Below the pieces are notes generated by a model. The model made no database searches, was not told the DNA's origin, and saw nothing but the letters and a program-made list of their open reading frames with translations. Positions 32,665 through 41,455 of a stretch of 64,000 nucleotides of DNA are shown here, piece after piece. Numbering within the stretch: position 1 is the stretch's first letter; every line of letters starts with the position of its first letter. The position numbers and the translations under genes are program-made. Source of the stretch: Streptomyces platensis (GTDB lineage: Bacteria; Actinomycetota; Actinomycetes; Streptomycetales; Streptomycetaceae); assembly GCF_008704855.1 (NCBI RefSeq), contig NZ_CP023691.1:6696001-6760000 (forward strand), written 5' to 3'.

Positions 32665-33783
32665 CTACCGCGCGTCGGTCACCAGGGAGCCCGCGTCGCG
32701 CGCCAGCGCCGTCAGCCGGGAGATCGCCCGGAAATACTTCTTGCGGTAGCCGCCGCGCAGCATCTCGTCGCTGAAGAGCTCGCCGAAGGCCTTGCCGGAG
32801 GTCACCACCGGCACCTCACGGTCGTAGAGCCGGTCCGCGAGGACGACCAGCCGCAGCGCCGTGGACTGGTCGGGCACCGCCTGGACGTCGGTGAGGCAGA
32901 CCGCCTCGATGCCGTCGCACATGGCGCCGTAGCGGCTGGGGTGCACCTTGGACAGATGGTCCAGCAGGGAGGGGAAGTCGTCGAGCGAGGCGCCGGGGGT
33001 GCGGTAGGCGGTGCGCGTGACGGTCTCGTCGTCGTACGGGGCGGGCGCCTCGGGCAGACCGCGGTGGCGGTAGTCCTCGCCGTCGATGCGCAGCGGACGG
33101 AACTGGGCGCTCAGCCCCTGGATCTCGCGCAGGAAGTCGGCGGCGGCGAACCGGCCCTCGCCGAGCTTGCCGGGGAGGGTGTTGGAGGTGGCGGCCAGCG
33201 CCACTCCGGCGTCCACCAGTTTGCCGAGCAGGGTGGAGACCAGGACCGTGTCACCGGGGTCGTCGAGCTCGAACTCGTCGATGCACAGCAGCTTGTGCTC
33301 GCCGAGCGTCTTGACGGTCTGCTGGAAGCCGAGCGCGCCGACGAGGTTGGTCAGCTCGACGAAGGTGCCGAAGGCCTTGCGCTCGGCCGGGGCGGGGGTG
33401 GCGTGCCACAGGGAGGCGAGCAGATGGGTCTTGCCGACGCCGTAGCCGCCGTCCAGATAGACCCCGCGCGGGCCCTGGGGGGCCGCCGGCTTCCTGGCGA
33501 ACCAGCGCCGCTTGCCCGCGCCCGCCCGCCCGGCGTCGATACCGTCCGCGAAGTCGCTCAGGACCTGTACGGCCTCGGCCTGGCTGGGCTGCTTCGGGTC
33601 CGGGATGTAGGTGTCGAAGCGGGCGCCCTGGAAGCGCGGCGGCGGCACCATCTCGGCGACCAGGCGGTCGGCCGGGACGTGCGGGGCGCGGGCGGTGAGG
33701 GCGGCGGGCACCGCGTCGTCACCGCCGGCCGGCGGTCCGGCGGTCGGGTCGGTCTGCGGGGCGGAGGGCTGGGAAGGCGACAC
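32665..33783 (-). CDS. zapE: AFG1/ZapE-family ATPase
   Basis: A 372-residue P-loop ATPase. After a Pro/Ala-rich N-terminus, PRFQGARFDTYIPDP is the family opening; Walker A is GGYGVGKTHLLASLWH, Walker B is LLCIDEFELDDPGD, and sensor motifs include AATSNTLPGKLGEGRF. ZapE in enterobacteria binds FtsZ under stress, and mitochondrial AFG1 acts in protein quality control; the role in actinobacteria is not established. It is divergent from a RibD-type reductase gene. Confidence 0.9.
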   Translation of the reverse strand: MSPSQPSAPQTDPTAGPPAGGDDAVPAALTARAPHVPADRLVAEMVPPPRFQGARFDTYIPDPKQPSQAEAVQVLSDFADGIDAGRAGAGKRRWFARKPAAPQGPRGVYLDGGYGVGKTHLLASLWHATPAPAERKAFGTFVELTNLVGALGFQQTVKTLGEHKLLCIDEFELDDPGDTVLVSTLLGKLVDAGVALAATSNTLPGKLGEGRFAAADFLREIQGLSAQFRPLRIDGEDYRHRGLPEAPAPYDDETVTRTAYRTPGASLDDFPSLLDHLSKVHPSRYGAMCDGIEAVCLTDVQAVPDQSTALRLVVLADRLYDREVPVVTSGKAFGELFSDEMLRGGYRKKYFRAISRLTALARDAGSLVTDAR

Positions 33784-33850
33784 AGCCGTCCAGCCTATCG
33801 CGTGCGCGGTACCCGCCGGTCCGGTGAGCGAGGCATGTCACACTGCCGCC

Positions 33851-34675
33851 ATGCGACGCCTGTTCCCGCTCCCCGCCCCTCCCGTAACGGCCTCTGACCT
33901 CGACGGCAGTGGGGCGGCGACGACCGATCCCACCGACCGCGAGTGGACGCTGGACGAGCTGGCCGAGGCCTATGCGTACCCGGCGGCGGACGACCCGGCG
34001 CGCTCCGGGCGCACCGGCTGGCTGCGGGCGAACATGGTGTCCTCCCTGGACGGCGCGGCCCATCACGACGGCCGCTCACAGCCGCTGTCCGGCGCGGCCG
34101 ACATGCGGATCTTCGGGGTGCTGCGGGGGCTCGCGGACGCCGTGGTGGTGGGGGCGGAGACGGTGCGGCAGGAGGGCTACCGGCCGGGCCGCGCCCGGGA
34201 GGCGTTCGCCGCCCGCCGGGCCGCCGCCGGCCAGGGTCCGGCCCCGGCCATCGCCGTGGTGACCGCCGGGCTCGGGCTGGACTTCACCCTGCCCCTGTTC
34301 ACCGAGCCGCTGGTGCCCACCGTGGTGCTGACCGGTGCGGCGGCGCCGGCGGACCGGGTGGCCGAGGCCCGTGCGGCGGGCGCCGAGGTGCTGTTCGCCG
34401 GGGAGGGGCTGGGGGTGGATCCGGCCCGGGTGGCCGGGGTGCTGGCCGGGCGGGGGCATCACCGGCTGCTGACGGAGGGCGGGCCGCGGCTGCTGGGGCA
34501 GCTGGTGGCGGCCGGCGCGCTGGACGAGATGTGTCTGTCGCTGGCGCCGGTGGTCGCCCTGGGTGACGCGGCGAGGATCATGAACGGTCCGGCCGTCGCG
34601 GTGCCGGAGCGGTTCGCCCTGGCGTCGGTGTTGGAAGAGGCCGGGTTCCTGTTCACTCGCTACCGTCGGTCCTGA
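33851..34675 (+). CDS. RibD-type (pyrimidine) reductase
   Basis: A 274-residue protein with the dihydrofolate-reductase-like RibD C-terminal fold. Diagnostic segments are RANMVSSLDGAAHHDGRS, the substrate/cofactor region GLADAVVVGAETVRQEGY and HRLLTEGGPRLLGQLVAAGALDE. Stand-alone family members reduce flavin precursors or related pyrimidines with NADPH. No riboflavin genes are nearby, so the substrate is open. The ATG at 33851 has only a weak ribosome site. Confidence 0.88.
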   Translation: MRRLFPLPAPPVTASDLDGSGAATTDPTDREWTLDELAEAYAYPAADDPARSGRTGWLRANMVSSLDGAAHHDGRSQPLSGAADMRIFGVLRGLADAVVVGAETVRQEGYRPGRAREAFAARRAAAGQGPAPAIAVVTAGLGLDFTLPLFTEPLVPTVVLTGAAAPADRVAEARAAGAEVLFAGEGLGVDPARVAGVLAGRGHHRLLTEGGPRLLGQLVAAGALDEMCLSLAPVVALGDAARIMNGPAVAVPERFALASVLEEAGFLFTRYRRS

Positions 34676-34680
34676 CAATC

Positions 34681-34701
34681 AGCGGAACAGCCTGTTCCGC
34701 T
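34681..34701. promoter_or_regulatory. 21-bp palindrome, operator-like
   Basis: AGCGGAACAG and its exact complement are separated by one base, six bases after the reductase stop. The one-base centre makes it a poor hairpin but a good dimer-binding site. It contains GAAC-N5-GTTC, one base wider than the actinobacterial LexA box, so LexA is unlikely. Confidence 0.4.
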
Positions 34702-34814
34702 TAGCTTCCGTTGGGCACACTAAAAGCCAACAGGTCCCGTGTGGTGACGGGGCAGGATGGTGTCTGTCGGGCTCCGTGCCATGCGGCGCCCCGAAGAGAA
34801 GAAGGGCGTCCGTC

Positions 34815-35312
34815 GTGTTCACGAGCGTATTGATGATCGAGAAGCCTCTGACGCCCGCCGACGTGGAGTTTGTGACCACCCTGCACGGCGATGACCGGAT
34901 CTCGTTCGTCGTGCTCATGCAGCCGCGGGGCAAGCAGGACGTACTGCTGCGGGCCATCGACGACGTCGCCCTCGGCGAGTTCGACGACGCCGTACGGGAG
35001 GCCGAGGAGCCGGGCGGCAACCAGGCCGAGGCCCCCGCCGCGCTGGCCCTGGCGCACACCCTCCAGTCGCTGCGCGACGCCGGTTCGGAGGCCGTCGGGC
35101 AGGTGGTCGAGGACAAACCGCTGGACCTGCTGCGGTCCATCGTCGACGAGACCGGCGCGGACGAGGTGATCGTGCTGACCACCCCGCACTTCGTCGAGGA
35201 GTTCTTCCACCGCGACTGGGCCTCCCGCGCCCGCCACAAGGTCGGCGTCCCGGTGCTCAAGCTCTTCTCGCACGCGGCGGACGACCAGCCTCAGGACACC
35301 GCGGGCGGCTGA
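34815..35312 (+). CDS. Conserved actinobacterial protein of unknown function
   Basis: A 165-residue soluble alpha/beta protein beginning MFTSVLMIEKPLTPADVEFV. Alternating strands and helices (SFVVLMQPRG, LLRAIDDVALGEFDDAV, DEVIVLTTPHFVEEFFHRDW) suggest a small Rossmann-like or universal-stress-like fold. Genes like it are sometimes labelled indole-3-glycerol phosphate synthase, but none of the catalytic residues of that enzyme are visible. The GTG at 34815 is preceded by a purine-rich AAGAAGGG. A strong terminator follows. Confidence 0.8.
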   Translation: MFTSVLMIEKPLTPADVEFVTTLHGDDRISFVVLMQPRGKQDVLLRAIDDVALGEFDDAVREAEEPGGNQAEAPAALALAHTLQSLRDAGSEAVGQVVEDKPLDLLRSIVDETGADEVIVLTTPHFVEEFFHRDWASRARHKVGVPVLKLFSHAADDQPQDTAGG

Positions 35313-35326
35313 GGGGCGGTCGGCGC

Positions 35327-35355
35327 GGAGCCGGACCTCGTGGAGGTCCGGCTCC
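35327..35355. terminator. Strong hairpin between convergent genes
   Basis: Perfect 13-bp inverted repeat GGAGCCGGACCTC with complement around a 3-base loop, 15 bases after one stop and 34 bases from the stop of the opposing ABC gene. Confidence 0.75.
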
Positions 35356-35388
35356 TGTACGCCGGGGATCGGCCCGCGCGGCGGGAGA

Positions 35389-36075
35389 TCAGCGGCGGAT
35401 GCCGCGGTGCGGGCGGAGCCGGCCGTCCCGTACCTCGGCGACCTCGTCCGCCGCGTCCAGATGCGCCGGGTCGTGGGTGACCAGCACCGTTGCCGTGGCG
35501 CGCTCCTTGGTGAGGGTGCGCAGCAGCGCGAGCACCGCGGCGCCCCGCTCGTGGTCCAGGGCGCTGGTCGGCTCGTCCACCAGCAGCACCGCGGGTTCGT
35601 TCATCAGCGCCCGGGCGATGTTGACCCGCTGCCGCTGGCCGCCGGACAGCTGATGCGGCCGCCGGTCCGCCAGCTCCGCCAGGCCGACCGCCGCCAGCAG
35701 TTCCCGCGCCCGGGAGCGCGCCGCACGGGGCGGACGGCCGTCCAGATGGGCCATCACCTGGAGCTGTTCGGCGGCCGTCAGTGACGGCAGCAGGTTCGGC
35801 TGCTGGAAGACCGTGCCGATGGTGGTGCGGCGCAGCGCCGTCAGCTCCGCGCGGCCGCGTCCCGCCGTGTCGGTGCCGTCGATCACCACCCGTCCGCGGT
35901 CCGGGCGGATCAGTGTCGCGGCGACCGCGAGCAGGCTGGACTTCCCGGATCCGGACGGCCCGATCACCGCCGTCAGACCGCCGGCGGGCACGGTCAGCGA
36001 GACCCGGTCCAGCGCGGTCAGCCGGGCGTCGCCGTCGGGGTAGGTGAGGGTGACATCGGTCAGTTCGAGGCTCAT
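35389..36075 (-). CDS. ABC transporter ATP-binding protein (MacB/LolD type)
   Basis: A 228-residue ATPase with Walker A IGPSGSGKSSLL, Q-loop TVFQQPNLLPSL, signature HQLSGGQRQRVNIARAL, Walker B LLVDEPTSALD and switch His in LVTHDPAHL. The sequence type is that of ATPases paired with FtsX/MacB-like permeases that move peptides, lipoproteins or antibiotics, or sense them. Its ATG overlaps the stop of the permease gene (ATGA), so both are made together. A two-component system lies divergently upstream and may control it. Confidence 0.93.
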   Translation of the reverse strand: MSLELTDVTLTYPDGDARLTALDRVSLTVPAGGLTAVIGPSGSGKSSLLAVAATLIRPDRGRVVIDGTDTAGRGRAELTALRRTTIGTVFQQPNLLPSLTAAEQLQVMAHLDGRPPRAARSRARELLAAVGLAELADRRPHQLSGGQRQRVNIARALMNEPAVLLVDEPTSALDHERGAAVLALLRTLTKERATATVLVTHDPAHLDAADEVAEVRDGRLRPHRGIRR

Positions 36076-37175
36076 CGGACACTTCCCAGGGCGGTCAGCG
36101 GGTCGACGGAGGTGACGCGGCGGATGGCGAGCGCGGCACCGGCGGCGCCCAGCGCGATCATGATCAGGGCCGGGACCAGCACCGTCGGCGGATCGAGTAC
36201 GAACGGCACGGTGCCGCCCAGCGCCGCGCCCACCGCCGCCGCCAGGCCGGTACCCAGCGCGGTCCCGGCCACCAGCAGCACGACGGCCTGGCAGAGCGCG
36301 TCCCGCAGCAGTGCGCCGGTCGAGGCGCCCAGCGCCTTCAGCACCGCGACATCGCCGCTGCGCTGGATCGTCCACACCGTGAAGAACGCGCCGATGACCA
36401 GCGCGGAGATGGCGAACAGAAAGCCGCGCATCAGCTGGAGCGAACCGTTCTCGGCGGTGAAGGAGCCGATGGCCCGTACGGCGTCGTCGGTGGTGACGGT
36501 CTTCGTGCCCAGCTCCCGGTCGGCGGCGGCCAGACCGGCCGACCCGGTGGTGGAGAGGGCGAGCACCGTTGCCCCGGCAGGGCCGCCGCCGGGGCCCTTG
36601 TCGTGCGCGGCCGGTCCGGAGCCGCCCGCGAGCCGTTGCCAGTCGCCCAGCGACGTCCACACCACCGGGGTGTGGCTGTACATCGCCGTCCCCGACACCG
36701 CCGCGACCTCGAAGGTCCGCCCGCCCAGCGTCAGCCGCCCGCCGGCCCGCAGCCCGAGCGACGCGGCGGCCTTCCCGGACAGCACCACCGCACCGTCGGC
36801 GACCCGCTCCGGCGCCGGCCGGGACCCGGGCCGCACCCCGAACGCCGACACCGCGGCGGTCCGGCCGCCCGCCTCGGCCCGGGTCGTCGTGATGCCCAGC
36901 GGCTCGGCAAGCCGTACGCCCGGCACCCGCGCCCAGGCCCGCACGGTCCGCTCCGGCAGCCGCGAATCGGTGAAAGCGAGCTTGCTGCCGCCGGCGGGCG
37001 CCGAGAACACCAGATGGTCGGCCGGCAGTCCGGTGACCGCCGAGGTGTTCTCCCGGCCCAGGCCCGCCGTCAGGCCCGACAGCAGACCCACCAGCACCGT
37101 GATCAGCACGATGACGGTGCCCATCAGGGCGAACCGCCCCTTGGCGTATCTCAGGTCTCTCCAGGCGACGAACAC
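36072..37175 (-). CDS. FtsX-like ABC transporter permease
   Basis: A 367-residue membrane protein of the MacB/FtsX type. One N-terminal helix (MGTVIVLITVLVGLLSGLTA) precedes a large extracytoplasmic domain (about residues 40-240), then three C-terminal helices starting MRGFLFAISALVIGAFF. The conserved FtsX segment DVAVLKALGASTGALLRDAL lies between the first two of these. The GTG at 37175 starts the gene. It forms a transporter with the overlapping ATPase gene. Such pairs next to histidine kinases often serve in antimicrobial-peptide detoxification; that role here is inference. Confidence 0.9.
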   Translation of the reverse strand: MFVAWRDLRYAKGRFALMGTVIVLITVLVGLLSGLTAGLGRENTSAVTGLPADHLVFSAPAGGSKLAFTDSRLPERTVRAWARVPGVRLAEPLGITTTRAEAGGRTAAVSAFGVRPGSRPAPERVADGAVVLSGKAAASLGLRAGGRLTLGGRTFEVAAVSGTAMYSHTPVVWTSLGDWQRLAGGSGPAAHDKGPGGGPAGATVLALSTTGSAGLAAADRELGTKTVTTDDAVRAIGSFTAENGSLQLMRGFLFAISALVIGAFFTVWTIQRSGDVAVLKALGASTGALLRDALCQAVVLLVAGTALGTGLAAAVGAALGGTVPFVLDPPTVLVPALIMIALGAAGAALAIRRVTSVDPLTALGSVR

Positions 37176-37358
37176 GGTCTGCCCTCTTCGGCTCGGGGCG
37201 CCGGACCCGACTGCCCGGCGGCTGGTCCCCACCGTCGCCTCCCGGACGGGGCCGCGGCATCGCGCCGGGGAGGGGTCCGCCGGCGCCGAAAGGTGCGTTG
37301 CGCGGTCAATCCTTTGGTTGATGCCGCGGGTGAACGGGGCCCTTAGCCTGAAGGGGCC

Positions 37359-38600
37359 GTGACCGAAGAAGCCGTGACCGCTCACTCCCTCACCCCCGTC
37401 CTGCGGGCCCTGCGCAGCTGCCTGCATCTGATGGTGGCCGCGCTGCTCGCGCTCGCCGCCGTACGGGCGGTGGCCGACCGCACCCCGGACGCTCCCGCCG
37501 TGCTCGCCGCCGCGGCGGCGCTGTGCGCGCTCTACGTCACCGGCCCCCGGCTGCCCCGGCTGCGCACCTCCACCGGCGCCGCCGCCCTCTGGCTCGCCGC
37601 CCTGGGCCTGGTCTGGCTGGTCCTGCTGGCCCTCACCCCGGACGGCGTCTGGGTGGCCTTCCCGCTGTTCTTCGTCCAGCTGCATCTGCTGCCCCGGCGC
37701 TGGGCCCTGCCCGCGGTCGCGGCCACCACCCTCGCCGCCATCGCCGGATTCGGCTGGCACACCCACACCCTCAGCGTCGGTACGGTGCTCGGCCCGGCCC
37801 TGGGTGCCGCCGTCGCGGTCGCCGTCGTCCTCGGGTACGAAGCCCTCTACCGGGAGAGCGAACAGCGCCGCCGCCTCATCGAGGAGCTCACCGCGACCCG
37901 CGGCGAACTGGCCGACGCCGAACACGCCGCCGGTGTGCTCGCCGAACGCGAACGGCTGGCCCGCGAGATCCACGACACCCTCGCGCAGGGCCTGTCCAGC
38001 ATCCAGCTGCTGCTGCGGGCCGCCGAGCGCGCCCTGCCGGAGCGGCCCGGCAGCGCCCTCGGCCACGTCCGGCAGGCCCGTACCGCCGCCGTCGACAACC
38101 TCGCAGAGGCACGCCGCTTCGTGCGCGCGCTCAGCCCGCCCGACCTGGAGGCCGGGTCGCTGCCCGCCGCCCTGGAACGGGTCTGCGCCACCACGGCCCG
38201 CGCCTCCGGTCTCGCCGTGCACTGCCAGGTCTCCGGCGCGCCCACCGCCCTGCCCACCCCGTACGAGGCGGCGCTGCTGCGCATCGCCCAGTCCGCGCTC
38301 GCCAACACCGTCCGGCACGCCGCCGCGGGCCGCGTCGAGCTGACCCTCAGCTACATGGACACCGAGGTCGCGCTGGACATCGTCGACGACGGCACCGGGT
38401 TCGTCCCCGCCGAGGTGCCCGCCCCCGGCTCCGCCGCGGTCCCCGGCACCGGCTTCGGCCTCGCCGCGATGCGCGCCCGGGCTCGCGCCCTCCAGGGCAC
38501 CCTCGTCGTCGAGTCCGCCCCGGGAGAGGGCACGGCGGTCGCCGTCACCCTGCCCTGCCCCGCGCCCGCGCCCGGCGCCGCACCGGAGGCCGCCTCATGA
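37359..38600 (+). CDS. NarL-type sensor histidine kinase
   Basis: A 413-residue membrane kinase. The first 165 residues hold about five hydrophobic helices with little extracellular loop, suggesting intramembrane sensing. The HisKA_3 domain has His205 in REIHDTLAQGLSSIQLLL, and the C-terminal ATPase domain shows an N-box-like ALANTVRHAAAG, DIVDDGTGFVP and GFGLAAMRARARAL. The start is a GTG at 37359, just after AAGGGG. It overlaps the regulator gene by 4 bases (ATGA) and is divergent from the FtsX-type ABC operon, with 183 bases between. Confidence 0.93.
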   Translation: MTEEAVTAHSLTPVLRALRSCLHLMVAALLALAAVRAVADRTPDAPAVLAAAAALCALYVTGPRLPRLRTSTGAAALWLAALGLVWLVLLALTPDGVWVAFPLFFVQLHLLPRRWALPAVAATTLAAIAGFGWHTHTLSVGTVLGPALGAAVAVAVVLGYEALYRESEQRRRLIEELTATRGELADAEHAAGVLAERERLAREIHDTLAQGLSSIQLLLRAAERALPERPGSALGHVRQARTAAVDNLAEARRFVRALSPPDLEAGSLPAALERVCATTARASGLAVHCQVSGAPTALPTPYEAALLRIAQSALANTVRHAAAGRVELTLSYMDTEVALDIVDDGTGFVPAEVPAPGSAAVPGTGFGLAAMRARARALQGTLVVESAPGEGTAVAVTLPCPAPAPGAAPEAAS

Positions 38601-39271
38601 CCGCCACGGACACCCCGGAGCCCCCGGCCTCTCCCGCACGTCCCCGGCGCATCCGGCTGCTGCTCGCCGACGACCATCCCGTGGTCCGCGCCGGGCTGCG
38701 CGCCGTCCTGGAGACCGAGGAGGACTTCGAGATCGTCGCCGACGTACCGACCGCCGAGCAGGCCGTCGGTCTGGCCGCACGGCTCGATGTCGACGTGGTC
38801 CTCATGGACCTCCAGTTCGGCGGCCGGATGCTCGGCTCACAGGCCACCGCCGCGATCGCCGCCGCCCCCGGCGCCCCGCGCGTCCTCGTCCTGACCACCT
38901 TCGACACCGACGCCGACATCCTCGCCGCCATCGAGGCCGGCGCCACCGGCTACCTCCTCAAGGACGCCCCGCCGGAGGAGCTGGCCGCCGCGGTACGCAC
39001 CGCCGCCGCCGGGAAGTCGGCCCTCGCCCCCACCGTCGCGCTGCGCCTCATGGACCGGATGCGCACCCCCGCCACCGCGCTCTCCCGCCGTGAGACCGAG
39101 GTCCTCCAGCTCGTCGCCGACGGCCTGTCGAACGCGGCGATCAGCAAACAGCTCTTCCTCAGCCAGGCGACCGTCAAGTCCCACCTCGTCCATATTTACT
39201 CCAAGCTGGGCGTGGACTCCCGTACGTCCGCGGTCGCCGCCGCCACCGCACAGGGCCTGATCCGCCGCTGA
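38597..39271 (+). CDS. NarL/LuxR-family response regulator
   Basis: A 224-residue regulator with a complete receiver: acidic pair in LLLADDHPVV, phospho-acceptor Asp71 (VVLMDLQFGG), Thr in VLVLTTFDTD and Lys122 in GYLLKDA. The LuxR-type HTH near 155-215 reads ALSRRETEVLQLVADG and SQATVKSHLVHIYSKLG. Partner of the overlapping kinase; likely target is the divergent ABC transporter operon, though no operator was identified. Confidence 0.93.
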   Translation: MTATDTPEPPASPARPRRIRLLLADDHPVVRAGLRAVLETEEDFEIVADVPTAEQAVGLAARLDVDVVLMDLQFGGRMLGSQATAAIAAAPGAPRVLVLTTFDTDADILAAIEAGATGYLLKDAPPEELAAAVRTAAAGKSALAPTVALRLMDRMRTPATALSRRETEVLQLVADGLSNAAISKQLFLSQATVKSHLVHIYSKLGVDSRTSAVAAATAQGLIRR

Positions 39272-39410
39272 CCACCGGTCCCGGCGCCGGAGCGGACACC
39301 CGGCCGGGGTCCGCGGACCGGTTCTGTCGGTGCCGGGTGCGAGAATCATCGACAGCACGACCGAACGGCAGCACACCGCTCGCGATGATCGACGATCAGG
39401 GAGACGCACC

Positions 39411-40808
39411 ATGGCACCCGCCATCCCAGCCTCGATGGACCGGCCGCACTTCATCGGCATCGGCGGAGCCGGTATGTCGGGCATCGCCAAGATCCTTGCG
39501 CAGCGCGGCGCCCACGTGGCGGGCAGCGACGCCAAGGATTCCGCGACCGCCCAGGCCCTGCGCGCCCTCGGCGCCACGGTCCACATCGGCCACGCCGCCG
39601 GGCATCTCGCCGAGGACGCCACCAGCGTCGTCGTCTCCTCCGCGATCCGCCCCGACAACCCCGAGCTGGCCGCCGCCCATGAGCGCGGCATCCCCGTCGT
39701 GCACCGCTCCGACGCCCTCGCCTCCCTCATGGACGGCCTGCGCCCCATCGCGGTGGCGGGCACCCACGGCAAGACGACGACGACCTCCATGCTCGCCGTC
39801 TCCCTCGGCGCCCTCGGCCTCAAGCCGTCCTACGCCATCGGCGGCGACCTCGACGCCCCGGGATCCAACGCCGAGCACGGCACCGGCGAGATCTTCGTCG
39901 CCGAGGCCGACGAGAGCGACCGCAGCTTCCACAAGTACGCGCCCGAGGTCGCCATCATCCTCAACGTGGAGCTGGACCACCACGCCAACTACGCCTCGAT
40001 GGACGAGATCTACGAGTCCTTCGAGACCTTCGTCGGCCGCATCCGCCCCGGCGGCACCCTGGTCATCGCCGCCGACCAGCCCGGCGCCCGCGAGCTGACC
40101 GAGCGGATCTCCGGCCGCTACGACATCGAGGTCGTCACCTACGGCGAGTCCGAGGACGCCGACGTCCGCATCCTCAAGGTCAACCCCCGCGGCCTGACCA
40201 GCGATGTCACCGTCACCCTGACCAGCGGCAAGATCCTCACCTTCACGGTCTCCGTCCCCGGCCGGCACTACGCCCACAACGCGGTCGCCGCGCTGGCCGC
40301 CGGCGTCGCCCTGGGTCTCGCGCCGCACAACCTCGCCTCCGCGCTCGGCAAGTACACCGGCGTCAAGCGCCGCCTCCAGCTCAAGGGCGAGGCGGCCGGC
40401 GTCCAGGTCATCGACTCCTACGCGCACCACCCCACGGAGATGACCGCCGACCTGGAGGCGATCCGCGGCGCCGCCGAGGGCGCCCGGGTACTGGTCGTCT
40501 TCCAGCCGCATCTCTTCTCCCGCACCCAGGAGCTGGGCACGGAGATGGGCCAGGCGCTCGCCCTCGCCGACGCCTCCGTCGTGCTGGACATCTACCCGGC
40601 CCGTGAGGACCCGATCCCCGGCATCACCAGCGCCCTGATCATCGACGCCGCGCGCGCCGCGGGCGCCGATGTCACCCCCGAGCACGACCAGGCCGCCGTC
40701 CCGGAGGTCATCGCCGGAATGGCGAAGCCCGGTGACCTTGTTCTCACCATGGGCGCGGGCGATGTGACCGACCTCGGCCCCGCCATCCTGTCCCGCCTGG
40801 GCAGCTGA
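39411..40808 (+). CDS. murC: UDP-N-acetylmuramate-L-alanine ligase
   Basis: A 465-residue ATP-dependent ligase that adds the first L-Ala to UDP-MurNAc in cytoplasmic peptidoglycan precursor synthesis. The N-terminal UDP-binding motif is FIGIGGAGMSGIAKIL, the P-loop is GTHGKTTTT near residues 117-125, and later marks are EADESDRSF, LNVELDHHANY and IDSYAHHPTEM. Length matches the family. The ATG at 39411 follows AGGGAGACGC. The gene lies outside a division-cell-wall cluster, which I recall as usual for Streptomyces. msrB follows after 16 bases. Confidence 0.96.
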   Translation: MAPAIPASMDRPHFIGIGGAGMSGIAKILAQRGAHVAGSDAKDSATAQALRALGATVHIGHAAGHLAEDATSVVVSSAIRPDNPELAAAHERGIPVVHRSDALASLMDGLRPIAVAGTHGKTTTTSMLAVSLGALGLKPSYAIGGDLDAPGSNAEHGTGEIFVAEADESDRSFHKYAPEVAIILNVELDHHANYASMDEIYESFETFVGRIRPGGTLVIAADQPGARELTERISGRYDIEVVTYGESEDADVRILKVNPRGLTSDVTVTLTSGKILTFTVSVPGRHYAHNAVAALAAGVALGLAPHNLASALGKYTGVKRRLQLKGEAAGVQVIDSYAHHPTEMTADLEAIRGAAEGARVLVVFQPHLFSRTQELGTEMGQALALADASVVLDIYPAREDPIPGITSALIIDAARAAGADVTPEHDQAAVPEVIAGMAKPGDLVLTMGAGDVTDLGPAILSRLGS

Positions 40809-40824
40809 GCTGAGGAGGACCCTG

Positions 40825-41232
40825 ATGCCGTACGAGATCGACAAGCCCGACGAGCAGTGGCGCGCCGAGCTGAGCCCCGCGGAGTACCAGGTGCTCCGCC
40901 AGGCCGGCACCGAGCCCGCCTTCGTCGGCGAATACACCGACACCAAGACCGAGGGCGTGTACTCCTGCCGCGCCTGCGGTGCCGAGCTCTTCCGCTCCGA
41001 CACCAAGTTCGAGAGCCACTGCGGCTGGCCGTCCTTCTACGACGCCCGCGACTCCGACGCCGTGGAGCTCATCCCCGACAACTCCCACGGCATGGTGCGG
41101 ACCGAAGTACGGTGCGCCCGCTGCGGCTCGCACCTCGGGCACGTCTTCGAGGGCGAGGGCTACCCCACCCCCACCGACCAGCGGTACTGCATCAACTCGA
41201 TCTCGCTGCGGCTGACGGCTGACGAGGACTGA
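40825..41232 (+). CDS. msrB: Peptide-methionine (R)-S-oxide reductase
   Basis: A 135-residue repair enzyme reducing methionine-R-sulfoxide in proteins. Four zinc Cys (48, 51, 97, 100 in SCRACG and RCARCG), the catalytic Cys122 (RYCINS), the resolving-type Cys66 in SHCGWPSF and the HLGHVFEGEG motif are all present. The ATG follows GAGGAGG closely. Sixteen bases after murC, so probably the same transcript. Confidence 0.96.
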   Translation: MPYEIDKPDEQWRAELSPAEYQVLRQAGTEPAFVGEYTDTKTEGVYSCRACGAELFRSDTKFESHCGWPSFYDARDSDAVELIPDNSHGMVRTEVRCARCGSHLGHVFEGEGYPTPTDQRYCINSISLRLTADED

Positions 41233-41260
41233 CGCGCAACCGGCTGTTGCCGGACCGGAG

Positions 41261-41305
41261 GATGCCCGCACAGGGAGCCCGCCAAGGGAGCCTTGTGCGG
41301 GCATC
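41261..41305 (+). terminator. Hairpin terminator after msrB
   Basis: GATGCCCGCACAGGG and CCTTGTGCGGGCATC pair with one mismatch around a 15-base loop, followed by GGTTTGCCTT. It closes the murC-msrB unit and marks the left border of the toxin island. Confidence 0.7.
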
Positions 41306-41390
41306 GGTTTGCCTTGGGGCGGTTGTTTCACGGAGTGATCGCAGGCACCCGTGAGGCCGCCGGCGCACCTTCCACCTCGTACGACGCCCC

Positions 41391-41396
41391 TAGGAT
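41391..41396 (+). promoter_or_regulatory. Candidate -10 box (TAGGAT) of the left island gene
   Basis: TAGGAT matches the TAGRRT consensus and lies 59 bases before the ATG at 41456. No clear -35 element is seen. Confidence 0.35.
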
Positions 41397-41455
41397 GAAC
41401 GGCGTACGGTCAACACGACTTGACGGTGCCGGACGGACAGGACAACGGGGAGACA

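Noticed and set aside
34681..34701. LexA (SOS) box
   Set aside because: The core is GAAC-N5-GTTC, not the GAAC-N4-GTTC spacing of actinobacterial LexA sites, and neither neighbour is a DNA-repair gene.
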